64,000 bases of DNA from Paraspadella gotoi (taxonomy: Eukaryota > Chaetognatha): assembly GCA_051294375.1 (NCBI GenBank), contig CM119268.1:10423607-10487606 (forward strand). The letters run 5' to 3'. A program made the position numbers and the translations under genes. Position 1 is the stretch's first letter, and every line of letters begins with the position of its first letter. The notes under the pieces were generated by a model that worked only from the letters and a program-made list of their open reading frames with translations, searched no databases and was not told the DNA's origin. Positions 24,452-36,000 of this stretch are shown one piece after another.

Positions 24452-25020
24452 ATGGCGTCTTACTGTCGTCAATCCGGAAAGGACCGCATAATCTTCGCTT
24501 CAAAAGAGGATCATGAAACCCCCTCTAACATAATGGTATCTCCAGACGATCCCGAGGACCGCGAGCCCGGCCTCATCCTACCCAACGGAGACATCAACTG
24601 GGCTTGTCCCTGCTTGGGCGGCATGGCCACTGGACCGTGCGGGCTGGAATTTCGGGGGGCCTTCTCATGTTTTCACTATTCGCAGGTGTAAAAGCCTAAT
24701 CCGTTTAGATTTAGGGATAATGATGATTGATAACCAAGTGAACATGTTATAGGATAAATTGTTTTTGTTATCAGGCCGAACCGAAGGGTGCCGATTGCCT
24801 GAAAGAGTTCGGTGGCATGCAAAAGTGCATGCAACAATACCCGGAACTCTACGGGGACGATGACAAAGGCATGGAAATAGAGGAGGAGATGGAGCGGGAA
24901 ACGAAGAAAGCAGACAGCGAGAGAAAAGAGTTAGCGGCTCCACCGGAAACTGCAGAGCTGACGGCCGCCTCGTCGTCAACGGCAGCGGCATCAGCGGCCA
25001 CTGCTACTTTCCAGAGCTGA
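24452..25020 (+). CDS. CHCHD4: Mitochondrial intermembrane-space import oxidoreductase MIA40
   Basis: Two exons (24452-24685, 24775-25020) give 159 aa. MIA40 oxidises incoming small Cys proteins in the intermembrane space. The redox-active CPC is at residues 52-54 and is followed by twin CX9C motifs (Cys 63/73 and 86/96), exactly the family spacing, with GPCG and the AFSCFHYS helix. ATG 24452 gives an N-terminus like the human protein ([15 protein letters not shown]). The C-terminus is acidic and then Ala/Ser/Thr-rich. There is no N-terminal anchor, as in animals and unlike yeast. Confidence 0.96.
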
Positions 25021-25336
25021 AATAATTCAATTGATTAATCTTCGTCGTGATTTTCCGAATCAACTGACCGCAAATTACTTTTGGGCGATGTTACTGATCG
25101 ATGGTCACGCCTCGTCCGTGTGTTTAGTTGAAAAGATTTCACTGCGGTTTCCGACCCATCGTCCTTCCTCTCCCACAAACTCCCATGTTAGCGAAATTTT
25201 CCTTACCCCTCCAATGGTTCTCAACCGTATTCCCCCCTCAACTTCGTTATGTTTGTGCGTGTAATTTAAAGTCTAAGATGTGACGCAGGTTTTTGAAAAA
25301 GTAAGATTCGCCTCAAAATGAGTTAACGATCCGACG

Positions 25337-28300
25337 ATGTCGAAAACTGTCGAAGAGCGAGATCAGGAAGAACGAAAAAATTCGAAGCGAAGATTTGACG
25401 GTGAGACGGCGACAAAGTCACGGACGTCAAAAGCGAAGACGAAATCATCGGAAAATGAAAAGGCGACGACTGACGCTGAGGAAACAAAACCAAAACGACT
25501 TTCCTTACATAAAAGTCTCGAATCCCAAAAGGTTCTAGGAAAAGTGAAGAGCGAAACGAAGGGAAGAAGTGAAAAATCAGAGCGAAAAAGCGAAGCTAAA
25601 AAATCCGGAATCGGCCTCGTCGCGACCGAAGACGCGAAGTCGGGGGAGGCGGAGCCGGCCAAAAGACGAGCGACTTCGAAAGCGAAAGAGACGAAGCCTA
25701 AATCCTCTCATCGATCTCTTCCGGCACCAACCTCCGCCGAGGATCCGGAATCTCTCAAACTCCGCGTCGACAAACGAAAAATATCTTCCGCCCCTAAATC
25801 CTCTTCCTCCAGTCCCGTCGTCAAACGTAAAGTCGTCTCCGCCAAGTCTGGCGTCAAGAATCTCTCCGCACGGAAAATCAAGCAAGCGACGCCGAGTAAA
25901 AGCGTCGCCGCCGAGGAAGATGACGATGACGACGACGATGATTTCGAAGAGGTGGAAGAAAATGAAAATCCGGAAGCCGTCGTCGCCGCCTTCGAAGGCC
26001 TGTCTAACGCTGTCGAGAAGACCGGCGAAAACGATGGCGGAGTGGAAATCACTCTCTCTGCCGAAGACCTGAAACGGGTCGCGACGAAAAAGCCGACGAG
26101 CAAGGAAGAGGATTGGGAAAAACATTTCGAATCCCTCGCGCGAAAACACAAAAAGGAAGTTAGGGAGGGAATTCACAATGTTCATCTGTTGTGTCTGATG
26201 GCCAGGTAAATTTGCTAATTCTTCCTTCGAGGAAAAAACCCGTTAATGGTCATAAGTCTATTTTTTCTCCCAAGAGGTTTTTACCTCTCAAGCCAGGCGT
26301 CGACCGACGACGCGCTAGCGACGGCGTTGTCCGTAATACCGCCAGATTTTTTGTCTCGCCGGATTGCCGACTACAATCCTTACCAACTCAGCCGCGTCTA
26401 CAACTGGTTCTCCCGGAAATTCAGACTAGAAGTGATTCTCCCTGTTAAATTTTATTGATATCTTTCGACATCAACTTTTCCTATGATCTCGATTCCAAGG
26501 TGCTTGAGCGCAACCCTTTCGAATTCCCCGTCGATGTGGCCGCCCACTTTGCCTCCAAGTCCGCTCCGACTCCCGAAGCCTTCATCATCGTTTTCCTGTC
26601 GATCCTCCGCTGCATAGGTTTCGACGCTCGACTTCTGATCTCGCTGGAACCGGTTCCGCTCAAGCCCATCGCTGGTAAGTGATCAAAATTCGAATATAGC
26701 GCAAAGCGGATTGCAGGCAAATCGTACGCCGCTTTTCCTGCAGAAAAGAAAAGCGGCGAAGAGGAGGCGAACGAAGGCGGTAAAAACCGCGGTGACACCA
26801 AAAACCGGAAATCAAAGGGTAAAACGGCGTCCAAAACGGGGACAACTTCGAAGCCGAGTCGAGGCAAAAAGGAGACTAGTCAAAAAGGTAGGTTTGATGG
26901 CTGCCATTGCTTTTGAGGCTTTGAGACAAGTTTTCTTTTCATTTCGACTTTATTTCTCTCAGTCGGTCCCGTCTCCAAAAATCGTGACAAAAAACCGGGT
27001 AAATCATCCACTTCGATCGAAGTGGATGAGATCTTTGACGACGGGGACGAAGAGGCCTCCTCAGGGGCCGAGAGCGACGTTGAAAGTAGGGAAGGGAACA
27101 ACGTTTGGGTCGAGGCGTTTTTGCCCTCTGACAGGTGCCATTCGTTCTCTTTATTTCCCTAAGAGTCCGATTGTGACCTTCAATTCCTTTTTTTCAGACG
27201 CTGGGTATCTATGGACCCCATTAATCGTTCATTTGATTCTCCGGCCGACTTGGAGAGCTCCTCGCCGTCAAAATTCCGCTACGTCGTCGGCTTCGGACCC
27301 GGGATGCGGCATGCCAAGGATCTCACTTGCAAGTATGCCGCCGCTTGGATGACGAACGCCTGTCGGAAGCGGAGGACTGATCCAGATTGGTGGTTAAGTG
27401 TTATGGAGGAATACAGGCAGGTAAAAAGGAGATTTTATGTGCGCTAGAGAGTTGATTAAAAATTCTTCTCTTCCCCCTCAACACGAAAGCCCGATCATCT
27501 AGAAGTCGAAGAAAACATGAAGATTCAACGCGAGTTGGTTTCGAAGCCGATGCCCGCATCCATCTCTGAGTTCAAGAATCATCCTCTCTTCGCTCTCCGT
27601 CGCCACCTTCTCAAATTCGAGGCAATCTATCCGGACGATCAGCGGCCCCTGGGCGTCGTCAAGGCGAGCGATGGTTCCGTAAACGCTTGGCCTCTTGTCC
27701 CTAATCTCATCGAAACCGATCCATAATTGCAGGGCGAGCCAGTTTTTCCTCGATCTTCCGTCAAAGAGTTGATGTCTCACTTTAAATGGCGGGAGAAAGC
27801 CCGGCTCGTTCGTCTCGAGGAGAAGCCTTACAAGGTGGGGATGTTTAAAGGAGGTTTTAAGCGAGGACGGGAGATAAATCTATCGTTTGTGCACAGATCG
27901 TCAAGGCGAGGCCGAGGTTTTTTCGTGTCGGTCCTGGTGAGTGGAAGAAGGAGGAAGAACCGAGGGTGAGTTCCAGTGTGTATAATAACTGTAACGTAAC
28001 GTATGTAACGTAACGTTGAAAAGGGGGAAAATCATTATTAAGATAGGTCATTGGGCATTTTCTTCCCTTTTCAAGGACCTCGAATTGTTTGGCAAGTGGC
28101 AAACAGAGCCCTATATTGCTCGACCCGTGGTGGATGGCAAAGTTCCCAGGAATGAGTACGGAAACGTAGAGCTCTTTAAAAAATCCATGTTGCCAGGAGG
28201 ATCGATTTATCTCGAAGGTTTGACAACGTGATTAATCCGGGCACGTTAGAATCTGATCGCTTCGAACGATTTTCTCCCACTAATTTTCGTCCTTTTTCGC

Positions 28301-29976
28301 CCAGGCATGCCTGGTCTCAATTCGGTGGCGGGAAAATTAGGCATCGATTGCGCCCCGGCGATGACTGGGTTCGATTTTCACGGAGGTCGCGCGCATCCTG
28401 TGCTTGGTTAGTGCTGATGTCTTTGTTTTTATCTTCTATTTCTACTCGAAGCCTTTTCGAACGGCAGAAGGGTGGGTCGTCGCCACGGAATTCGCGGAGA
28501 CGCTGACCGCTGCCTGGGATGAGGCGCAGTCAGCGAAGGCGGAGAAACAGAAGGAGAAGAAAATGAAAAGGGCGCTGGATAATTGGAGACTCTTGGTCAG
28601 GTCGGTGCTCCTATCAAAATTAACATTTTTAGGCTTTGTGGTACAAAATATGACTTTTCAGGGGTCTGTTTATTCGGGAGAAGTTGAATCGTCGATACAA
28701 AGATCCGACAGACGTGGCCACCGGTATTGTTTCAGTTGCTTCCAAAAAGTCGGGTAAAAAAGTTTTGAAGTTATGGCTCATTTGACATCAGAATGAATCT
28801 TGCGACGTCAACCGCTGGTAATTTTTTATCTCGCCAGACGGGCTACTTGGGCGAGATGTTAGTTCGCTTCTGCTTCTTCATGCCGTTGTCGTCGTTACGC
28901 TTTTTTTACAATTAGAAATTATAAAATTGTGTAATCATAGAAAGCTAAAAATTTAGATAGCTTTTCATCATCAAAATGTTTTTATATGTAAATTAGTATA
29001 TAGTATTATATTTTAATTTGCATTATGTAGTAAGTCATAATATTGAGGAAATTTATATAAAAAATATTTAAATCCATTTAAAATATAATAATTTAAAAGA
29101 TCGTGATGATATGAAGTTATATCTAAATTTTAATACAAATAAAAATACATATTTTAATAACTTCCAATTGTAAACAATTGTAATAATTTTTAATTGTAAA
29201 TTATGGTAATTTTTGTGGGGATTTTTTTTTTTTTTTTAAATCTTTCTCTTTCTCAGTTGCTGCCTTATCTGATTCGTTTAAAAACGAGTTGAGCTCTGCA
29301 GCGTTTGGACTCTCTCTTACTCATTCATACTCACATTTCTTTATTTTATTTACAATAAATGACTTAACGCATCAGTGAATGATTATCGCATAAATAATCA
29401 ATTATTATTACATCAATAATCAATTATTATTACATCAATAATCAATTACTATTACATCAATAATCAGTTATTATTACATCAATAATCAATTATTATTATA
29501 TCAATAATTTATTATTGTATCAATCATTTATTTCTTTTCCGGATTTTTTCAGTAATTTTCTTTGATAGTAACGTCTGGTGAGATCACAATACTTTTCAAA
29601 TTTTTTGGGTATTTTTCGCCAGGTGCCGGCGGCTCAAAACCCAAAGTCGACGAGAATCAGTGGATGACGTTGAAAAATCCACGTTTGGGAAAAGAGGAAA
29701 AAGACGGCGACCTTCTCCCTTTCGAGAGGTCATGAAATACGGCATTATTTGCATCATTCAATTCGCTTCGATTTTTATTTTCGATTATTATTTCAACTCT
29801 TGGTTTTTACATTAAAAAATTCGAGCCATTTTTATATTTGATGGTTTTTTTTTAGGAAGTACGATAGAGCCCGGTTCGCGGCTCATCGCATATTTCTTTC
29901 TTTTTCCCCAAAAATTATTCTGCTCCTAAGACAAGAACAACCTTTTTTAAAACCTTTTTTGCCAACATTGTCTTAA
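25337..29976 (+). CDS. XPC: XPC/Rad4 DNA damage recognition protein
   Basis: Fifteen exons (first 25337-26205, last 29856-29976) sum to 940 aa, equal to human XPC. It recognises helix-distorting lesions for global-genome nucleotide excision repair. The first 200 residues are Lys/Ser-rich and disordered, with an acidic run at about 194-210. The Rad4 transglutaminase-like fold starts near [15 protein letters not shown] and resumes after a disordered insertion at [13 protein letters not shown]1 is seen as [23 protein letters not shown]2 around [14 protein letters not shown]3 as [14 protein letters not shown], ending at [20 protein letters not shown] and WVVATEF. The junction 26431/26500 and the last exon, which has no recognised homology, are the least certain parts. 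Confidence 0.93.
29391..29520 (+). repeat. 22-bp tandem repeat in an XPC intron
   Basis: About five copies of a 22-base unit (ATCAATAATCAATTATTA plus TTAC) with a few substitutions. The unit is itself nearly palindromic (AATAATCAATTATT). It lies in the 869-bp intron 28754-29622, the largest of the gene. Confidence 0.85.
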
Positions 29977-30098
29977 ATTACATTCCGGGTCTAAAAAGAA
30001 AAAAAACTAATTTGTTGAAACTTGACGCGAAAAATATCTGCTAACCAAAAAAATTAAAAAAAATAGAAAAAAATAGAAAAAAAAAATTTAAAAAAAAG

Positions 30099-33000
30099 AT
30101 GGAGAGGTTAACTTCTTCGCCCTCGTGCCGCACGACTGGATCCTTAATCTTGGAAGATGGGGTAACCTATGAAGGATATCTTTTCGGGGCCATTCCATCA
30201 TCTGGAGGCGTTGCTGGTGAAGTCGTCTTCCAAACTGGCATGGTGGGCTACGTGGAATCATTGACCGATCCGTCGTACAAACACCAGATACTAACTCTTA
30301 CTTACCCGTTGATCGGAAACTACGGAGTTCCGTCTATCGACGAAAAAGGTGAGTATAATGAATATTTATAAACTTTATTACTTTTTTGTTTAATTATTAT
30401 AACTTGGTTTTTATATTAAATAACATTAAAGAAAATTCTATTTGAAGTCGAGTCAAAAATACAAAGCCAAAGTTCAGATAATTGATTGTTTTACGCATCG
30501 TTACATCGTAATAAATCGTTAGTTTTTTCACTAATCAGATCAATGGGGTCTACCAAAGTGGTTCGAATCGAATTCCATCCATGTCTCGGCGCTGGTGGTG
30601 GGCGACTTGAGCGCCAAGTTCAGCCACTGGAACGCCGCTCAGTCACTCGACGCCTGGATGAAGGCAAAGGACGTCGTCGGAATCAGCGGCGTGGACACGC
30701 GCGCGCTCACTAAGAGAATCAGGGAAAATGTTCGTGCAAACCTAGTTATCACAATGGAGCATACGTATGGAATCGTCGTAGGTTTAAAATTATAATGCTA
30801 TTCTTAGGGTACCATGCTGGGAAAGATTCTGGTTTCCGGAACAGTTAAAGAAACGCCTTTCTTTGACCCCAACGCCTTGAACCTTCCGGCGCTGGTCTCC
30901 GTGGCGGCGCCGAAAATCTACAACCCCGACGCCGACATCCGCGTCGTTGTCGTCGATTGCGGTATAAAATTCAATCAGGTAAACATTAAAGAAATTACAG
31001 GCGATCAAACCCAGCAATTATCCTTGCTTATTTTTTATTTATTTTTTTGTCAGATTCGCTGTTTAGCTCGTCGCGGCGTTAGAGTTACCGTAGTCCCTTG
31101 GGACTATCCCCTTCGCTGGAGTGAAGACATCGACGGTGTGTTTCTCAGCAACGGCCCTGGTGATCCTAAACTCTGTCGTCAGACCATTGACAACCTTAAG
31201 AGCCTCATGGAGGCCGACGACCACCGGCCAATCTTCGGCATTTGCCTTGGACATCAATTGGTAACACAGATCATCTGTTTTTCAAAACTGATTGGGAGAA
31301 ACTAGGTCTTTGTCTTTGTCCGTTCGTCAGCTCTCGTTGGCCGCCGGGGCTTCCACGTTTAAAATGAAGTACGGGAACCGTGGTCATAATCAGCCCTGCC
31401 AATTCATGAAAACCAAAAGATGCTTCATCACCACTCAGAACCACGGGTACTAAGTTGTGGTTAATAATAATTGTTAATTTTCCAGTTTATCATTTTAATT
31501 GTACTTTAATTGTAGCTTAATGGCATACATATTCTACTAATCAGTTTCGCAGTGGACGCAAATTCCCTTCCCTCTGAATGGTCGCCCCTCTTCACCAACG
31601 CAAATGACTCGACCAACGAAGGGATCGTCCACCGCACCAAACCTTTCTTCTCCTGCCAATTTCACCCTGAGCACATGGCCGGTCCCAAAGACCTCGAATT
31701 CCTTTTCGACATCTTCGTCGACGCCTGCCGTAAATACAAGAGCGGAATGAGTAGGGATGCGAAACCGCTCTTCGACGAGCTCAGGGAAAGAGTCATCGGA
31801 TCACCTGAAGGTGAGGTTAACATTGTCTATAAAATAAAAATTATTTTGTCTTAATTAATATAATATTAAATATATATAAATTATATAAATACTATAACTA
31901 CTTCATTGATAGGGAAGCCAGGTACTCTGGGAGTGAATAAACGGGACTGTGAGAGAGTCTTGATTGAAAGCTTGCAAGGACCTGCTATGTCATTATCTTG
32001 TAAGAGTGATGGAGGCCTTAAACCACCAAAGCCTGTCCAAAGTCAGGGGCAAGATAGCTTATTTATTAAATGAATGGATAATTTTTATATTGGTTGTACC
32101 AATTTCATAATTAAGAGAGTGGTCTTTTCATACAATTGAAACATTCTTTGAAACATTATACACTTCATTGATAGGGAAGCCAGGTACTCTGGGAGTGAAT
32201 AAACAAGACTGTAAAAGAGTCTTGATTGAAAGCTTGCAGGGACCTGCTATGTCATTATCTTGTAAGAGTGATGGAGGCCTTAAACCACCAAAGACAGGGA
32301 CAAGATAGCTTATTTATTAAATGAATGGATGATTTTTATATTGGTTGTACCAATTTCATAAAAAGAAAAACCTACGGTATCCCTGGCAGACAATGTCGCA
32401 TCCATTCCTCTTCCGCGACCCAAGAAAGTATTGATTCTCGGCTCCGGCGGTCTCTGTATCGGACAAGCTGGAGAGTTCGATTACTCGGGAAGTCAGGCCA
32501 TCAAAGCACTCAAGGAAGAGAAAGTGAAGACTGTGCTGATTAACCCTAACATCGCTACGGTGCAGACCTCTAAGGGACTCGCCGACAAGATATATTTTCT
32601 GCCGATTACGCCGGAATACGTGAAACAAGTCATTGAGCACGAACGACCCGACGGCGTTCTGCTACAATTTGGAGGCCAAACGGCACTTAACTGCGGCGTC
32701 CAGTTGTTCAACGAAGGAGTTTTCGAAAATCTCTCCGTCGAAGTCTTGGGCACCAGCGTCGACGCCATCATGAGCACGGAAGACAGGTCTTTATGCGCGT
32801 TAAACGTAAAACTGTTTCAAGGTTAATGTTTTTCGTTTTATCTTACAGAAAAGTTTTCAATGCGAAGATGGAAGAAATAGGCGAACACGTGGCGCCCTCT
32901 GAGGCGGCATATTCGGTGGAGGAGGCGCTGGAAGCCGCTTCGAGAATCGGATATCCCGTTCTTTGTAGAGCCGCCTACGCTTTAGGTGATAGAATTATTG

Positions 33001-36000
33001 CCAGAAAATATTTTTTAATGTACCACAAGTAAATTACCATTGCGTTTGTACAGGCGGTCTCGGGTCCGGGTTTGCCGACGACGAAAAGTCCCTCGTCCGC
33101 CTTGTCACCGCCGCTTTTGCTCACACGTCCCAAGTTCTCGTGGATAAGTCTCTCCGCGGGTGGAAGGAGGTTGAATACGAGGTTCGTCGCCTTTACTTAA
33201 TCTAACAGAGGGATATGCAAATGAGATTGAGAAACTCAATCTCATTTCAGACAATTCACAAATTAATCTGCTACATTAATTTCTTCACATCCTCTTTTCG
33301 ATGGGATCCATCTGCACCTTTTCCCTTTGTTCGACGCAGGTGGTTCGCGACCGGACTGGGAATTGCATCACCGTCTGCAACATGGAAAATGTGGACCCCT
33401 TGGGGATTCACACGGGAGAATCTATTGTCGTTGCTCCGAGTCAGACTTTGTCCAACGAAGAGTACAACATGCTAAGGTGCGAAAGATAACAACGTTAATC
33501 AAAATTAAAAAAAAAATTATTGTTCAATGTTCACCCTCCCTACTTCTTAGATCAACGGCCATCAAGGTTATCAACCATCTTGGAATCGTCGGCGAATGCA
33601 ACATCCAATACGCTCTTAACCCTGCGAGCATGGAATACTTTATCATCGAGGTCAACGCCCGACTCTCGCGTTCTTCCGCTCTCGCCTCCAAAGCCACCGG
33701 ATATCCACTGGCCTACGTTGCCGCCAAGCTCTCCCTCGGGTAATCTGAAGAGTACGTTTTCTCTCATCACAAATTATTTATATTCTGATTCTTTTCCTTC
33801 AGTTATTCCCTCTCCGAGTTGACTAACTCTGTCACCATGGCAACCACCGCTTGCTTCGAGCCCAGCCTCGACTACTGCGTCGTCAAAATCCCTCGGTAAA
33901 AATTACTTATATGTTTTAGTATTTTACGCTTCGAAGATACTGAAGTATTGTTTAAAATATCTCGCAGATGGGATTTGAAAAAGTTCAATCGAGTCTGCCC
34001 GAAGATCGGTTCCTCCATGAAAAGCGTGGGCGAAGTGATGGCGATCGGGAGGCGCTTCGAGGAGGCCATGCAGAAAGCGTTGAGGATGGTCGACGACAAC
34101 CTTGGCTTCGACGCTGGCGACGTCGAGTTCAACGAGGAAGAGTTGACGGAACCCACGGATCAGGTGGGCTCTTGTTTAGGGTCGCTTTACGGTTGTACGT
34201 AATGACATAATTTTTGGATATAATTATTCGTCATTATTTATCAGCGCATGTTCGTACTTGCGGCCGCATTACGTCTTGGCTACACCATAGACGCCCTCTA
34301 CGAGATGACCAAGATCGACCACTGGTTCCTCCACAAGTTCGCCAACATCGTTGAAGCGCAAAATCGGCTCGAGCGCTTCGAGGGGGGCTTGGAAAGCCTC
34401 GATCGCGACACCATGCTCGAGTGCAAGAAGCTGGGATTCTCCGATCGGCAAATCGCCGTCGCACTCAAACAATCAGAAGCCAACGTTAGGGAAACTCGGG
34501 AGGTAATAGGAATTTAATTTTGTGCAAAATTGAAGCTTTGGGGGGACATGTGTGAAGCCCGGGGTGTGAGGCATCTCCCGACAGCTGGCGCTCAGGGCTT
34601 TGGAGTTTGGACCTGCAGTGACCACCCCATGTCACTGGCGTATTTGTTAGAGGAGGATAGTAGTGGGCGATTCCGGCGGGCGCCGGCCGGGCTTGGGAAG
34701 CACGAGACTCTCTAACGCGTAGACCACAATGTCAGTTAAAGAGCATTGGTTTCAAGTTTTGTACAATTACTTTTGCTTTTTCAAACCATTTTCAGGAAAT
34801 GAACGTCCGTCCTTCGGTGAAGCAGATCGACACTCTCGCGGCGGAGTGGCCGGCCAAAACCAACTACCTTTATCTCACGTACAATGCTGTCGAGAGCGAT
34901 GTCTCCTTTCCCGGAGGCGCCGTCATGGTGCTCGGCTCGGGAGTCTACAGGATCGGTTCCTCGGTTGAGTTCGATTACTGTGCCGTTCAATCCATCAAAG
35001 AACTGCGCAAACTCGGCCATTCCACGATCATGGTCAACTTCAATCCGGAGACCGTCTCCACCGACTACGACATGTGCGACCGACTCTACTTCGACGAGAT
35101 TTCTTTCGAGACGGTCATGGACATTTATAATTTCGAGGATCCAGAGGGGATCGTCCTATCCATGGGCGGTCAGCAGCCCAACAATATTGCCATGGCGTTG
35201 CATCGACACAAAGCTAGGTGAGTAGGAGCAATCAATACATCCGGATTTCGGTTCTTGCTGATGTAGACTTCTCGCCGTTATCCTTTAAGAATCCTGGGCA
35301 CTTCTCCCGAATCTATCGACAACGCGGAGAACCGCTTCAAGTTCTCACGCCTGTTGGACTCGATAGGTATAAGTCAACCGCTTTGGAAGGAGTTGACCAC
35401 TTTGGAGGCCGCCAATCTGTTCTGCGGAGACGTCGGGTTCCCTTGCCTCGTTCGACCCTCCTATGTTCTTTCTGGTAGGGTTACTCAATATTTGCATATT
35501 TTAATGCCGATTCACTATTTTTTTCGATTTTCGTTTAGGCGCGGCCATGAACGTGGCCCAATCGATGGAAGACTTGGAGTCATATCTCTCACAAGCGGCG
35601 ACAGTCTCTAAAGAATATCCCGTCGTCATTTCCAAGTTCATTCTCGACGCAAAAGAGATCGACGTTGATGCCGTAGCTATCGACGGGGAGGTTCGATAGA
35701 AAACTGCACTCTTTCATAGCCCTATTTTTCACTATATGTTATACTGCTTTCCTTTTCCAGGTTCTCTGCATGGCCGTGAGCGAGCACGTTGAGAATGCCG
35801 GCGTTCACAGCGGCGACGCAACTCTGGTGACGCCGCCTCAAGGTCTCAACGCGCAAACGATGAACAACATTCACGCGATCACCATCGCCATCGGCCGCGC
35901 GTTGAACGTCTCCGGCCCCTTCAATATGCAGCTCATCGCCAAGGACAACCAGTTAAAAGTCATCGAATGCAACCTCCGCGTCTCACGTTCGTTCCCTTTC

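Noticed and set aside
25363-26185. Long antisense open frames opposite XPC exon 1 (and similar ones opposite p85 and CAD)
   Set aside because: They are shadows of a codon-biased coding exon; composition follows the sense gene and no splice or homology support exists.
31900-32109. 5S-rRNA or tRNA origin of the SINE-like body
   Set aside because: No convincing A, intermediate, C or B box could be lined up; similarity to 5S rRNA was limited to a few bases.
31900-32365. Hammerhead motif inside the SINE-like repeats (retrozyme idea, because of the tandem pairs)
   Set aside because: No CTGATGA or GAAAC core in correct order on either strand of the SINE body. The only cores found are at 39802 and 24137, outside the SINE copies.
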